Source: Streptomyces venezuelae
Lineage (GTDB): Bacteria; Actinomycetota; Actinomycetes; Streptomycetales; Streptomycetaceae
Direction of reading: 5' to 3'
NCBI RefSeq assembly: GCF_008642375.1
Contig: NZ_CP029194.1
Span: 4,774,001-4,838,000, forward strand
DNA length: 64,000 nt
The position numbers and the translations under genes were made by a program. Shown here piece after piece: positions 33,789 to 44,349 of this stretch. Below the pieces are notes generated by a model that was not told where the DNA came from, searched no databases, and was given only the letters and a program-made list of their open reading frames with translations. How positions within the stretch are numbered: the first letter of the stretch is position 1; each line of letters opens with the position of its first letter.

Positions 33789-34343
33789 GTGAACGAGAAG
33801 GACATGGGCACCGACCTCCAGTCGGTGCTCATCACCAAGGAAGAGATCGACGCCAAGCTGGCAGAGCTGGCCGCGAAGATCGACGCGGAATACGCGGGCA
33901 AGGACCTGCTCATCGTCGGTGTCCTCAAGGGCGCGGTGATGGTGATGGCGGACCTGGCTCGCGCCCTGTCCACCCCCGTCACCATGGACTGGATGGCCGT
34001 CTCCTCCTACGGCGCCGGCACCCAGTCCTCCGGCGTCGTCAGGATCCTCAAGGACCTCGACACCGACATCAAGGGCAAGCACGTCCTCATCGTCGAGGAC
34101 ATCATCGACTCCGGCCTGACCCTGTCCTGGCTGCTGTCGAACCTCGGCTCCCGAGAGCCCGCCTCCCTGGAGGTCTGCACCCTCCTGCGGAAGCCCGAGG
34201 CCGCCAAGGTCGCCATCGACGTCAAGTGGATCGGCTTCGACATTCCGAACGAGTTCGTCGTCGGCTACGGCCTCGACTACGCGGAGAAGTACCGGAACCT
34301 TCCGTTCGTCGGCACGCTCGCCCCGCACGTCTACGGCGGCTGA
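33789..34343 (+). CDS. hpt: Hypoxanthine phosphoribosyltransferase
   Basis: A 184-residue purine salvage enzyme that makes IMP or GMP from the base and PRPP. The PRPP-binding motif is VLIVEDIIDSGLTLSWL, with LLIVGVLKGAVMVMADLAR and the C-terminal YRNLPFVGTL. The GTG at 33789 gives VNEKDMGTDLQS, close to the known streptomycete N-terminus. The ATG at 33804 is the main alternative. It is probably co-transcribed with tilS. Confidence 0.95.
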   Translation: MNEKDMGTDLQSVLITKEEIDAKLAELAAKIDAEYAGKDLLIVGVLKGAVMVMADLARALSTPVTMDWMAVSSYGAGTQSSGVVRILKDLDTDIKGKHVLIVEDIIDSGLTLSWLLSNLGSREPASLEVCTLLRKPEAAKVAIDVKWIGFDIPNEFVVGYGLDYAEKYRNLPFVGTLAPHVYGG

Positions 34344-34363
34344 ACAACCGCCCGGACGGGGAA

Positions 34364-34409
34364 CCCGCACCGCCTTCCCTCCGTTGAACCACGGGAAGGC
34401 GGTCGCGGG
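34364..34409. terminator. Hairpin between hpt and ftsH
   Basis: CCCGCACCGCCTTCCC (34364-34379) pairs with GGGAAGGCGGT (34393-34403) and, after a one-base bulge, GCGGG (34405-34409), closing a 13-base loop. It starts 20 bases after the hpt stop, so it likely ends the tilS-hpt transcript or attenuates read-through into ftsH. Confidence 0.75.
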
Positions 34410-34525
34410 CGACGATGCTGAGGTACCGTCCGAAGAACAGCTTTTTCACATAGCAGCACTCATGCAGCTCTCACAGCAGCATTTTCCTACGGGCAGGAGG
34501 GACGGGGCGTTCTCGCTCCGTATGG

Positions 34526-36544
<2,019 letters not shown>

Positions 36545-36569
36545 CCACCCGGAGACCCCGGAATGGATG

Positions 36570-36610
36570 CCGCGCCCCCACAGGTTTTAGCCTGTGGGGG
36601 CGCGGCTTTT
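36570..36610 (+). terminator. Rho-independent terminator of ftsH
   Basis: CCGCGCCCCCACAGG (36570-36584) and CCTGTGGGGGCGCGG (36591-36605) form a perfect 15-bp stem with a TTTTAG loop, followed by CTTTT. It begins 26 bases after the ftsH stop and ends 35 bases before the folE start, so folE needs read-through or its own promoter. Confidence 0.93.
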
Positions 36611-36644
36611 CGCGCACACCTGTCAGACGGAACGAGGCACAGAG

Positions 36645-37253
36645 ATGACCGACCCGGTGACGCTGGACGGCGAGGGCACGATCGGCGAGTTCGACGAGAA
36701 GCGCGCCGAGAACGCCGTACGAGAGCTCCTCATCGCGGTCGGCGAGGACCCGGACCGCGAGGGCCTGCGCGAGACGCCGGCGCGGGTGGCGCGCGCGTAC
36801 AGGGAGCTTTTCGCGGGGCTGTGGCAGAAGCCCGAGGATGTCCTGACGACGACATTCGACCTTGGGCACGACGAGATGGTCCTGGTGAAGGACATCGAAC
36901 TGGTATCTCAATGTGAGCACCATTTGCTGCCATTTCATGGCGTAGCTCACATCGGTTACATCCCGGCTGAATCGGGCAAGATCACCGGTCTGTCCAAGCT
37001 GGCTCGCCTCGTCGACGTCTTCGCCCGCCGTCCGCAGGTCCAGGAGCGCCTGACGACGCAGATCGCCGACTCGCTGATGCGGATCCTCGACGCTCGTGGT
37101 GCGATCGTCGTCATCGAGGCGGAGCACATGTGTATGGCTCTGCGTGGTGTCCGTAAGCCGGGTGCGAAGACGACGACCTCGGCGGTGCGTGGGCAACTTC
37201 GTGACGCTACTACACGATCCGAGGCAATGTCCCTGATACTGGCCCGTTCGTAG
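36645..37253 (+). CDS. folE: GTP cyclohydrolase I
   Basis: A 202-residue enzyme that converts GTP to dihydroneopterin triphosphate, the first step of folate synthesis. The zinc ligands are Cys90, His93 (CEHHLLPFHG) and Cys163 (EHMCMALRGVRKPGA). The pterin-site segments GVAHIGYIPAESGKITGLSK and RRPQVQERLT are intact. The protein runs to its normal end (SEAMSLILARS), so the intein-like gene immediately downstream has not interrupted it. The start is ATG 36645; the frame continues 17 codons upstream into the ftsH terminator, which is not a plausible N-terminus. Confidence 0.97.
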   Translation: MTDPVTLDGEGTIGEFDEKRAENAVRELLIAVGEDPDREGLRETPARVARAYRELFAGLWQKPEDVLTTTFDLGHDEMVLVKDIELVSQCEHHLLPFHGVAHIGYIPAESGKITGLSKLARLVDVFARRPQVQERLTTQIADSLMRILDARGAIVVIEAEHMCMALRGVRKPGAKTTTSAVRGQLRDATTRSEAMSLILARS

Positions 37254-37321
37254 CGGGCTGTCCGCGTTGCTCCATACCGTCCCCGATCAGTGGAGTTGAT
37301 CGCTGATCAAGGGGGATCGGT

Positions 37322-38214
37322 ATGGGGTACGGGCTGACCAGCAAGATGCTGGTGAACCTGGTGGACGGCTGCGTCCAGGCGAAGGACGTGGCTCCTGGGC
37401 GCGCGATGTGGACGCTGGACGGCGACCGGACGGTGCAGACCACGGTCGTGGATGTGGTGGCGGTGAAGGGGCGGGAGGCCATCGATGTGGTCACGGACCA
37501 CATGACCTTCACCACCGGCCCTGACCTGCTGCTGCTTACGCCGGACGGCTGGACGCGCGCGGCGACCTGCGGGGGAAGACGGTCGCCTGGACGCATGCAC
37601 GGAAGCTGTGCCGCGAGCGGCTGACGATCAGGCCCGGGTACGAGTTCGGCTATTTCGTCCTTGAGGCGGTGACCCGGCCGTCCGGCTATCTGAAGCGGGA
37701 CCTGCCCGGTTTCCGTGTACGGGTGGTCTCCTCGTATCTCTCCGACGCGCTGCGGTACTACGCGGGTGGGGACGCTCACCACATGCGGCAGGCCTTTCCG
37801 CGTGTGGTCCTGCGGGACATCGATACCTTCGACGGCTTCCTCGACGGGTACATCGAGAAGGACGGTTGCCGTGCCAAGGACCGCGGAGGCCGCCATGTCG
37901 TCAGCGCGAACGTTCCGTTTCTGGCGGAGCTGGCGCAGATCATCGGAGCTCGGTTCACACCGTCGAAGCGGGGAATGCGTTCACAGCTCTCCCTGACGGA
38001 CGGCTGGGCCCGCCGGGGCATTTTCGCGCCCGAAGAGCACCCCCTCGACCCGCCCGAATCATCGTGGATCAAGGTCCAGGAAGTCCGCCCCCGCCCCGCC
38101 CTCGGCGCGAAGCCCTTCACCTTCTACAGCTACCGGCTCGCCCCGTACCCGACCTTCCTGGTGAATGGGCACCTCGTGCGCGAGACCTGGCCGGCCCTCC
38201 GGTCGCAGGGCTAG
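37322..38214 (+). pseudogene. Orphan, frameshifted intein-like (Hint/LAGLIDADG) gene
   Basis: Two adjoining frames read as one broken intein-type protein. Frame A (37322-37624) has Cys17 in a block-A-like CVQAKDVAPGRAMWTLDG, then VDVVTDHMTF and LLLLTPDGWTRA, the pattern of a Hint N-terminus. Near 37560 the sense continues in another frame as GDLRGKTVAWTHARKL through EFGYFVLEAVTRPSG. The shift is what a one-base loss would cause. Frame B contains a LAGLIDADG-type FLDGYIEKDG and ends PYPTFLVNGHLVRETW, like intein blocks F/G but with RE where the splicing HN is expected. The block-B His also appears lost (TGPDLL). No extein is recognisable. Splicing is unlikely; decay is inferred. Confidence 0.75.
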
Positions 38215-38690
38215 GTTGCCGGCGACCGGTTCTCGTCGTCGTCCTCCGGGAGTTTGCAGACGCGCTCCAGGAAGAGGGCCGCCGCGATGACGCCGATGCC
38301 CGCGACCACCGCGAGGGCCGCGTAGAGGGCCTGGTCGCGGCGGGCCGGGACGTCGAGGGAGCCGAGGAGGAAGACGCCCGTGCCGCCGTACATGCCGGCG
38401 ACGAGGGCGGCCACCAGTGCGCTCGCCTGGCCGAAGACCACCGCGCGGGCCGCCATCAGGGGCTCGACGCCCTTGGCGCCGGGGCGGCGCTCGCGCTGGG
38501 CCTTGAGGCGGATGCGGATCGAGAGGGCGGTCGCCGTGAGGACGACCGCGATCACGGCGAGGACGATCGGTGCGGCGATCGGCACGCTGGGGAGGGTGCC
38601 GACGGAGTCCCACAGGCGGGCGCCGCCCCAGGAGAGGATGCCCGCCACGAGGAACAGTCCGGTGAGCACCTTCAGCCGCAGTTGTTTCAC
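38211..38690 (-). CDS. DUF3180 membrane protein of the folate cluster
   Basis: A 159-residue protein with four hydrophobic helices (about 5-24, 36-57, 84-106, 122-142) separated by a basic loop RIRLKAQRERRPGAKG. DUF3180 genes sit next to folK in actinobacteria (Rv3605c in M. tuberculosis). The function is unknown. Its TAG stop overlaps that of the convergent intein-like gene in a shared CTAG at 38211-38214. It is the last gene of the minus-strand folate cluster, 49 bases after folK. Confidence 0.92.
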   Translation of the reverse strand: MKQLRLKVLTGLFLVAGILSWGGARLWDSVGTLPSVPIAAPIVLAVIAVVLTATALSIRIRLKAQRERRPGAKGVEPLMAARAVVFGQASALVAALVAGMYGGTGVFLLGSLDVPARRDQALYAALAVVAGIGVIAAALFLERVCKLPEDDDENRSPAT

Positions 38691-38739
38691 CGGGTGTCCT
38701 TCACGTGGTCGCGGGGGCGGTCTGCCACGAGCCTAACGA

Positions 38740-39339
38740 CTACTCGGGCAGACGGAGTTCCAGGTCGACACGGGGAGTGACGCCCTCGCCGCCGAGTGCG
38801 GAGAGCAGATCGGCGACGGCGCCGCGGCCGGGGAGCTGGGCGGCGGGGTCCACGTCGTGCCAGGGGGCGAGGACGAAGGCGCGCTCGTGGGCGCGGGGGT
38901 GCGGGAGGGTGAGGACGGGGTCCTCGGAGACCACGTCGGCGTACGTGATGATGTCGACGTCGATGGTGCGGGCGCCCCAGCGTTCCTCGCGGACGCGGTG
39001 GAAGGCCTCCTCGACGGCGTGGGCCCGCTCCAGGAGTGAGGAGGGCGGCAGCGTCGTCTTCACGAGGGCGACGGCGTTGAGGTAGGAGGGCTGGGTGCCG
39101 GGCTCGACGCCCCAGGGGGCCGTCTCGTAGACGGGGGAGACGGCTTTGACCCGGAGGCCGGGGGTGTCGCCGAGGGCGTCGACGGCGCCCTGGAGGGTCT
39201 CCAGGCGGTTGCCGAGGTTCGCGCCGAGGGCGAGGACGGCCCAGCGGGGGTTGGACAGGGTCGTGTCGGCCGCGTCGACGGTGGCGACGACGGAGGCCGG
39301 TACGGGCTGGACGGTGGGGTCGCTCTGTGTCGGCTTCAT
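38740..39339 (-). CDS. folK: 2-amino-4-hydroxy-6-hydroxymethyldihydropteridine diphosphokinase
   Basis: A 199-residue HPPK that transfers pyrophosphate from ATP to the pterin alcohol. Motifs are VLALGANLGNRLETLQGAVD, VYETAPWGVEPGTQPSYLNA and the ATP-site WGARTIDVDIITY, then LPHPRAHERAFVLAPW. A 40-residue N-terminal extension rich in Thr and Val precedes the domain. The ATG (complement of 39337-39339) overlaps the folB stop (ATGA). It supplies the substrate for folP encoded upstream in the same cluster. Confidence 0.96.
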   Translation of the reverse strand: MKPTQSDPTVQPVPASVVATVDAADTTLSNPRWAVLALGANLGNRLETLQGAVDALGDTPGLRVKAVSPVYETAPWGVEPGTQPSYLNAVALVKTTLPPSSLLERAHAVEEAFHRVREERWGARTIDVDIITYADVVSEDPVLTLPHPRAHERAFVLAPWHDVDPAAQLPGRGAVADLLSALGGEGVTPRVDLELRLPE

Positions 39340-39695
39340 CGTCGGCTCCGGGTGATCGTGATGGTCACGTCGTCGAAGGGCACGGTGATGGGGGCGTCCG
39401 GCTTGTGGACGACGACTTCCACCTCTTGTACCCCGGGATGGCTGAGGCACTGCTGAGCGATGCGCTCGGCGAGGGTCTCGATGAGGTCGACGGGCTCGCC
39501 CTGGACGACGTCGACGACTTCCTCGGCGACGACGCCGTAGTGCACGGTCTTCGCCAGGTCGTCGTCGGCGGCCGCCGGGCGCGTGTCCAGGCCGAGGACC
39601 AGGTCCACGATGAAGGTCTGGCCCTCCTCGCGCTCCTTGGGGAAGACGCCGTGGTGGCCTCGGGCCTTGAGGCCGCGCAGCGCGACACGATCCAC
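39336..39695 (-). CDS. folB: Dihydroneopterin aldolase
   Basis: A 119-residue FolB that cleaves dihydroneopterin to hydroxymethyldihydropterin. It has the short-fold pattern LRGLKARGHHGVFPKEREEG, then VHYGVVAEEVVDVVQGEPVD and LIETLAERIAQ. The start is a GTG (complement of 39693-39695) with GGAGTG upstream; the frame extends 22 codons further without family resemblance. It overlaps folK by 4 bases and lies 121 bases downstream of the NTF2-like gene. Confidence 0.95.
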   Translation of the reverse strand: MDRVALRGLKARGHHGVFPKEREEGQTFIVDLVLGLDTRPAAADDDLAKTVHYGVVAEEVVDVVQGEPVDLIETLAERIAQQCLSHPGVQEVEVVVHKPDAPITVPFDDVTITITRSRR

Positions 39696-39816
39696 GCGAA
39701 TCACTCCTGCTGTCGTAGTTCGGGTGGCCACGCAGCCGGGTGCGGACGGCCGGGTGTCCACTTCGAATCTACCTGCGGCGACCGACAGCGCTTGCCCTCG
39801 GGGGGCCAGGGGTGGG

Positions 39817-40305
39817 TCAGGCCGGGGGTTCCGTGCCGTCCACGCCGGGGCCCCCGGTGTCCGTGTCCTCGGTCTCCGTCAGGACGGGGGAGGCGTGGTG
39901 GGACCAGATCTTCCAGCCGTCCGGTGTGTCGCGGAACACGTTGGTCGCGACGACGAGCTGGCCGACGAGGGGGCCGAGCTCGGCCCCGTCCTCGGCCGGT
40001 CCGCCGCTCAGGATGTTCTCGGTGCACGTGACGACGGCGGTGCCGCCGGACAGGGAGATCCTGAGGTCGGTGAGGAAGAACTGGATGTATTCGGTGTTGG
40101 CCATGATCAGGGCGTACGAGCGGAGCACCTCGCCGCGGCCGGTGAGGACGGGCCAGCCGGGGTGGACGCAGCTGATGGGGGTGGCCCCGTCGTCGAGCCA
40201 GAGGGCGGAGACCGCTTCGAAGTCGCCGGACTCCATCGCCTCGTAGAAGGCGGTGTTGACGGCTTCCACGGCCGCCCGGTCGTCCTGGCGATGGCTGCCG
40301 GTCAC
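39817..40305 (-). CDS. NTF2-like (SnoaL-type) protein within the folate cluster
   Basis: A 162-residue protein of the nuclear transport factor 2-like fold, with the typical AVEAVNTAFYEAMESGDFEA opening, LWLDDGATPISCVHPGWPVL and a hydrophobic TNVFRDTPDGWKIWSHHASPV end. A GTG start (complement of 40303-40305) overlaps the folP stop (GTGA). Conserved placement between folP and folB in streptomycetes hints at a pathway role, for example in pterin side-chain handling. No catalytic residues can be assigned. The last 15 residues are acidic and Gly-rich. Confidence 0.9.
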   Translation of the reverse strand: MTGSHRQDDRAAVEAVNTAFYEAMESGDFEAVSALWLDDGATPISCVHPGWPVLTGRGEVLRSYALIMANTEYIQFFLTDLRISLSGGTAVVTCTENILSGGPAEDGAELGPLVGQLVVATNVFRDTPDGWKIWSHHASPVLTETEDTDTGGPGVDGTEPPA

Positions 40306-41162
40306 CTGGCTCCCTCGACGGCGCGTGCGACGCGTACGGCGTCTGCGGTGGCCCTGACCTCGTGGACGCGGACGGCCCAGGCGCCTTCGTGGGCGGCGAT
40401 GGCGGAGACGGCGGCGGTGGCGGCGTCGCGCTCGCGGGCGGGGGGCGGGGTGGCGCCGTCGCGGGTGAGGACGTGGCCGAGGAAGCGCTTGCGGGAGGCG
40501 GCGACGAGGAGGGGCCGGCCGAGGGCGCGGAGCTCGGGGAGGTGGGCGACGAGGGCCAGGTCGTGGGGGGCGAGCTTGGCGAAGCCGAGGCCGGGGTCGA
40601 CGACGATGCGCTCGGGGGCGACGCCGCCGGCGACGACGGCGTCCAGGCGGGTGCGGAGTTCGGTGACGACCTCGGCGACGACGTCGTCGTACACGGCGAG
40701 GTCGTTCATGTTCTGGCTGAAGCCGCGCCAGTGCATGACGACGAAGGGGACCTCGGCGGCGGCGACGGCGGGGACCATGCCGGGGTCGGCGAGTCCGCCG
40801 CTGACGTCGTTGACGAGTACGGCTCCGGCTTCGACGGCGCGGGCGGCGACGCTGGCGCGCATGGTGTCGACGGAGACGGTGACGCCTTCGGCGGCGAGGC
40901 CGCGGACGACGGGGACGACGCGGCGGAGCTCTTCCTCCTCGTCGACGCGGCTGGCGCCGGGGCGGGTGGACTCGCCGCCGACGTCGACGAGGTCGGCGCC
41001 CTGGGCGACGAGGTCGAGGCCGTGTTTGACGGCGGCCGTGGTGTCGAACCAGCGGCCGCCGTCGGAGAAGGAGTCGGGGGTCACGTTGACCACGCCCATG
41101 ACCGCGCAGCGGTCCCACTCCGGCAGGCCCTGGGCTGTGCCGCGGTCGATCGTCTTACTCAT
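40302..41162 (-). CDS. folP: Dihydropteroate synthase
   Basis: A 286-residue enzyme joining pterin pyrophosphate with p-aminobenzoate, the target of sulfonamides. Signature regions are VMGVVNVTPDSFSDGG, VDVGGESTRPGASRV, VDTMRASVAARAVEAGAVLV, and the C-terminal VAASRKRFLGHVLTR. The TIM-barrel length is normal. It is the first gene of the minus-strand folate operon and is coupled by a 4-base overlap to the NTF2-like gene; the MprF-like gene ends... upstream in the transcript, 37 bases away. Confidence 0.96.
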   Translation of the reverse strand: MSKTIDRGTAQGLPEWDRCAVMGVVNVTPDSFSDGGRWFDTTAAVKHGLDLVAQGADLVDVGGESTRPGASRVDEEEELRRVVPVVRGLAAEGVTVSVDTMRASVAARAVEAGAVLVNDVSGGLADPGMVPAVAAAEVPFVVMHWRGFSQNMNDLAVYDDVVAEVVTELRTRLDAVVAGGVAPERIVVDPGLGFAKLAPHDLALVAHLPELRALGRPLLVAASRKRFLGHVLTRDGATPPPARERDAATAAVSAIAAHEGAWAVRVHEVRATADAVRVARAVEGAR

Positions 41163-41199
41163 GTCTCCAGCCTAGGGCCCAGGGCCTGCCGGGGTGGGA

Positions 41200-43068
41200 T
41201 CAGGCGGCTTGGACCTCGCGCTCGGCGGGGGCGGGTGCCGTGGTGAGCGTGGGGACGATGTGGGCGCAGGGGCGCGGGGTGCGGGGCGGGCGGCGGTGCG
41301 GGAACAGGCGGGGGAGGGAGACGGTGACGAATCCTTCGGCGCGCATGGCGGCGAGGCCGATGCGGGGCAGGTCGCGGCTCTTGCGGTAGACGACGAAGCG
41401 GGGTTCCCAGCGTGGCCGGAACTTGGCGTTGAACTTGTAGAGCGACTCGATCTGGAACCAGCGGGAGAGGAAGACGAGGAGTCCGCGCCAGACGCGCAGG
41501 ACGGGTCCCGCGCCGATCTTCTCGCCGCGTGCGAGGGCGGCGCGGAACATCGCGAAGTTGAGGGAGACGCGCTCGATGCCGAGGGCGGGGGAGGCCTGGA
41601 GGGCGGCGACGATGAGGAGTTCGTTCATGCCGGGGTCGGCGGAGCGGTCGCGGCGCATGAGTTCGAGCGACATGCCGTCCGGGCCCCAGGGCACGAAGTG
41701 GATGATCGCCTTCAGGTCTCCGTAGGGGGAGGCGGGGTGGGCCGGGTCGTCGGGATCGTCCTTGTGGGCGGTGGCTATGACGGCGTCTCCGTCGCCGGCG
41801 GCGCCGATGCGGCCGAGGGCCATGGAGAAGCCGCGCTCGGTGTCGGTGCCGCGCCAGTCGGCGGCGGCGCGGCGGACTCGTTCCAGCTCTGCGTCGTCGA
41901 GGTCGCGGACGCGGCGGACCTGGGTGGTGTAGCCGTTGCGTTCGATGCGCTTGACCATCTGGCGGACGTTGCGCATGGCGCGGCCCGAGAGGGAGAAGTC
42001 GGCGACGTCGACGATCGCCTCGTCACCCAGTTCGAGGGCGTCGAGGCCGGTCTCGCGGGTCCAGACCTGGCCGCCGGTCTCGGAGCAGCCCATGACGGCG
42101 GGGGTCCAGGAGTGGGCCTTGGCCTCGTCCATGAAGCGTTCGATGGCGCCGGGCCAGGCCTCGACGTCGCCGATGGGGTCGCCGCTGGCGAGCATCACGC
42201 CGGAGACGACGCGGTAGCAGACGGCGGCCTTGCCGCTGGGGGAGAAGACGACGCCCTTGTCGTGGCGGAGGGCGAAGTGGCCGAGGGAGTCGCGGCCGCC
42301 GTGCTGGTCGAGGAGGGCGCGCAGTCGGGTCTCGTCGTCGTCGGTGAGGAGGGCGGCCGGGTGCTCGGGGCGGAAGGCGAGGTAGATGGTGGTGAGGGCG
42401 GTGAGCATGCCGAGGGCGCCGAGGGAGTAGCCGACGGTCCAGTCGACGCCGCGGGTGTAGGCGACGGGGCCTTCGACGCCGAAGAGTCCGTACAGGACGT
42501 GTTCGAGGCGGTCGGTGAGGCTGGGGTCGCCGACGACGCGGCGGGGGTGGGCGCTGACGATGACGAGGCCGAGGGCGATGGATCCGGCGCCCATGACGAC
42601 GAAGTTGGCGAGTGCCCGCCAGCGGCTGCGCGGGTCGGGGAGGGCGGCGAACTCGTCGCGGTGGCGCAGCAGGAGGGCGAGGAGCGCGAGGGAGAAGAGG
42701 GCGCCGATGACGGAGTGGCGCCAGACGAACTGGGCGGCGGCGCCGATGGGGAGGAGGACGACGGCGGCGCGCCAGGCCCGGCGCTTGTGGCGCTTGAGGC
42801 CGTGGGCGAGGAGCAGGAGGAGGACGCCGGCGCTGAGGGAGAGGGCGGCGGAGAGGGGGCCGAGGGTGCCGGGGAGGACTTCGGCGATCGCGTGCATGCG
42901 GCTGGCGCGGAAGCGGGGGAAGACTCCGGCGGCGATGTCGATGAGGCCGATGAGGGTGCAGGCCGTGCCGACGAGGGCGGGGACCTTCTCGGGGCGGGGG
43001 CCGCGCAGAATCCGGCGTACCTGAACCGGAACCAATCGCGATTTGTCCCCATCTACCGTGACAGACAT
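41200..43068 (-). CDS. MprF-like phosphatidylglycerol lysyltransferase-domain protein
   Basis: A 622-residue protein with about six N-terminal membrane helices (30-250) and a soluble C-terminal DUF2156 domain (about 255-575). The domain has KGVVFSPSGKAAVCYRVVSG, SETGGQVW and LNFAMFRAALARGEKIGAGP, typical of aminoacyl-phosphatidylglycerol synthases that add lysine to membrane lipid and reduce cationic peptide binding. Unlike M. tuberculosis LysX it has no fused lysyl-tRNA synthetase. It is divergent from the esterase gene (165 bases between starts) and lies 37 bases upstream of folP, so it may lead the folate operon. Confidence 0.9.
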   Translation of the reverse strand: MSVTVDGDKSRLVPVQVRRILRGPRPEKVPALVGTACTLIGLIDIAAGVFPRFRASRMHAIAEVLPGTLGPLSAALSLSAGVLLLLLAHGLKRHKRRAWRAAVVLLPIGAAAQFVWRHSVIGALFSLALLALLLRHRDEFAALPDPRSRWRALANFVVMGAGSIALGLVIVSAHPRRVVGDPSLTDRLEHVLYGLFGVEGPVAYTRGVDWTVGYSLGALGMLTALTTIYLAFRPEHPAALLTDDDETRLRALLDQHGGRDSLGHFALRHDKGVVFSPSGKAAVCYRVVSGVMLASGDPIGDVEAWPGAIERFMDEAKAHSWTPAVMGCSETGGQVWTRETGLDALELGDEAIVDVADFSLSGRAMRNVRQMVKRIERNGYTTQVRRVRDLDDAELERVRRAAADWRGTDTERGFSMALGRIGAAGDGDAVIATAHKDDPDDPAHPASPYGDLKAIIHFVPWGPDGMSLELMRRDRSADPGMNELLIVAALQASPALGIERVSLNFAMFRAALARGEKIGAGPVLRVWRGLLVFLSRWFQIESLYKFNAKFRPRWEPRFVVYRKSRDLPRIGLAAMRAEGFVTVSLPRLFPHRRPPRTPRPCAHIVPTLTTAPAPAEREVQAA

Positions 43069-43233
43069 GGCTTCCCGTACTTCCCGTGGTCCTGCGAGGG
43101 GTCTCTGACTCCGGCCGGGCCCTGCGGCGCGTTCGGCGGGCCGTACCGGCTGGTGCGCTCTCTAGGACGGAGTGGCGCGGAGCCGGGTTCATCGGTTCAC
43201 AGGAAATTCTTGGAAAGAAGGCTCGGGCGTCTC

Positions 43234-44346
43234 ATGGGGCTCATCAGCAACAAAGTCCTCGTGCTGGCCGTGGTGCTGGCCGTGGCGCTGTTCCTCGTCA
43301 CCGTCTGGCTCTGGCCGCGGCTCGCGCGGCGCGGCTGGCGTGCGGTCGTGGGGCGGGTGGGGTTGCTGCTCGTGACCCAGGTGGCGCTGTTCGCGGCGGT
43401 CGGTCTCGCGGCGAACCGTTCCTTCCTCTTCTACGGCTCCTGGGCCGACCTGTTCGGGCAGGAGCAGGACATGGGGGTGGTCGTCGACCACTCGGCCGCC
43501 GCGAAGGACGTGCAGGTGGTGGAGAAGCAGGGGCTGAAGGTGCCGGGCGGGTCCCGGCCGGAGGTCGGCGGCCAGATACAGAAGGTCGTCGTCAAGGGGG
43601 AGCGGTCGGGGATCACCTCGCCGGCCTACGTCTACCTGCCGCCGGAGTACTTCCAGGAGCGGTACGCGAAGAACACGTTCCCGGCGTCGGTGGTGCTCAC
43701 CGGCTACCCGGGCACGGCGGAGAACCTGCTCAAGGGCCTGAAGTACCCGAGGACGGCGTACACCCAGGCGAAGGCCGGGAAGATGCAGCCGATGATCCTG
43801 GTGATGCTGCGTCCGACGGTGGCGCCGCCGCGGGACACCGAGTGCGTGGACATTCCGGGCGGCCCGCAGACGGAGACCTTCTTCGCCGAGGATCTGCCGA
43901 AGGCGGTCTCGGAGACGTACCGCGTGGGGACGAAGCCCCGGAACTGGGGCTTCATGGGGAACTCGACCGGTGGGTACTGCGCGCTGAAGATCGCGCTGCA
44001 CCACCCGGACCGGTACGCGGCGGGGGCGGGCTTCTCGGCGTACTACAAGGCGGCGGAGGACGTGACGACGGGCGACCTCTTCCACGGCGACGACCGGCTG
44101 CGGAAGCGGGGGAACCTGCTGTGGAGCCTGGACCACCTGCCGCAGGGGAAGTCGTCGTTCCTGGTGACGACGTCGAAGCAGGGCGAGGGCAATCTGAAGG
44201 GGACGCTCGACTTCATCAAGAAGGTGAAGAGCCCGGCGCGGGTCTCGTCGATCACGCTGGAGAGCGGCGGCCACAACTTCAACACGTGGAACCGCGAGAT
44301 CCCGCCGGGTCTGGTCTGGATGGCGGGGCGGCTCAGCGCGGCCTGA
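43234..44346 (+). CDS. Membrane-anchored esterase (PF00756, mycolyltransferase/EstD-like)
   Basis: A 370-residue protein with two N-terminal membrane helices (about 7-27 and 40-58) and an external alpha/beta-hydrolase domain. The nucleophile elbow is GNSTGGY with Ser244, and GGHNF near the C-terminus carries the likely catalytic His. The family includes esterase D, feruloyl esterase and antigen 85; mycolic acids are not expected in Streptomyces, so the substrate is open. The frame is open far upstream, but only this ATG gives a sensible N-terminus. It converges with the opuCA-like gene, three bases away. Confidence 0.87.
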   Translation: MGLISNKVLVLAVVLAVALFLVTVWLWPRLARRGWRAVVGRVGLLLVTQVALFAAVGLAANRSFLFYGSWADLFGQEQDMGVVVDHSAAAKDVQVVEKQGLKVPGGSRPEVGGQIQKVVVKGERSGITSPAYVYLPPEYFQERYAKNTFPASVVLTGYPGTAENLLKGLKYPRTAYTQAKAGKMQPMILVMLRPTVAPPRDTECVDIPGGPQTETFFAEDLPKAVSETYRVGTKPRNWGFMGNSTGGYCALKIALHHPDRYAAGAGFSAYYKAAEDVTTGDLFHGDDRLRKRGNLLWSLDHLPQGKSSFLVTTSKQGEGNLKGTLDFIKKVKSPARVSSITLESGGHNFNTWNREIPPGLVWMAGRLSAA

Positions 44347-44349
44347 CGC

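Noticed and set aside
36645..37253. FolE interrupted by an intein
   Set aside because: FolE is complete and ends normally; the intein-like gene starts 68 bases after its stop.
41194..43233. An N-terminal 680-residue extension of the esterase
   Set aside because: It is antisense to the MprF-like gene and Gly/Glu-rich; the esterase's own start and membrane helices begin at 43234.
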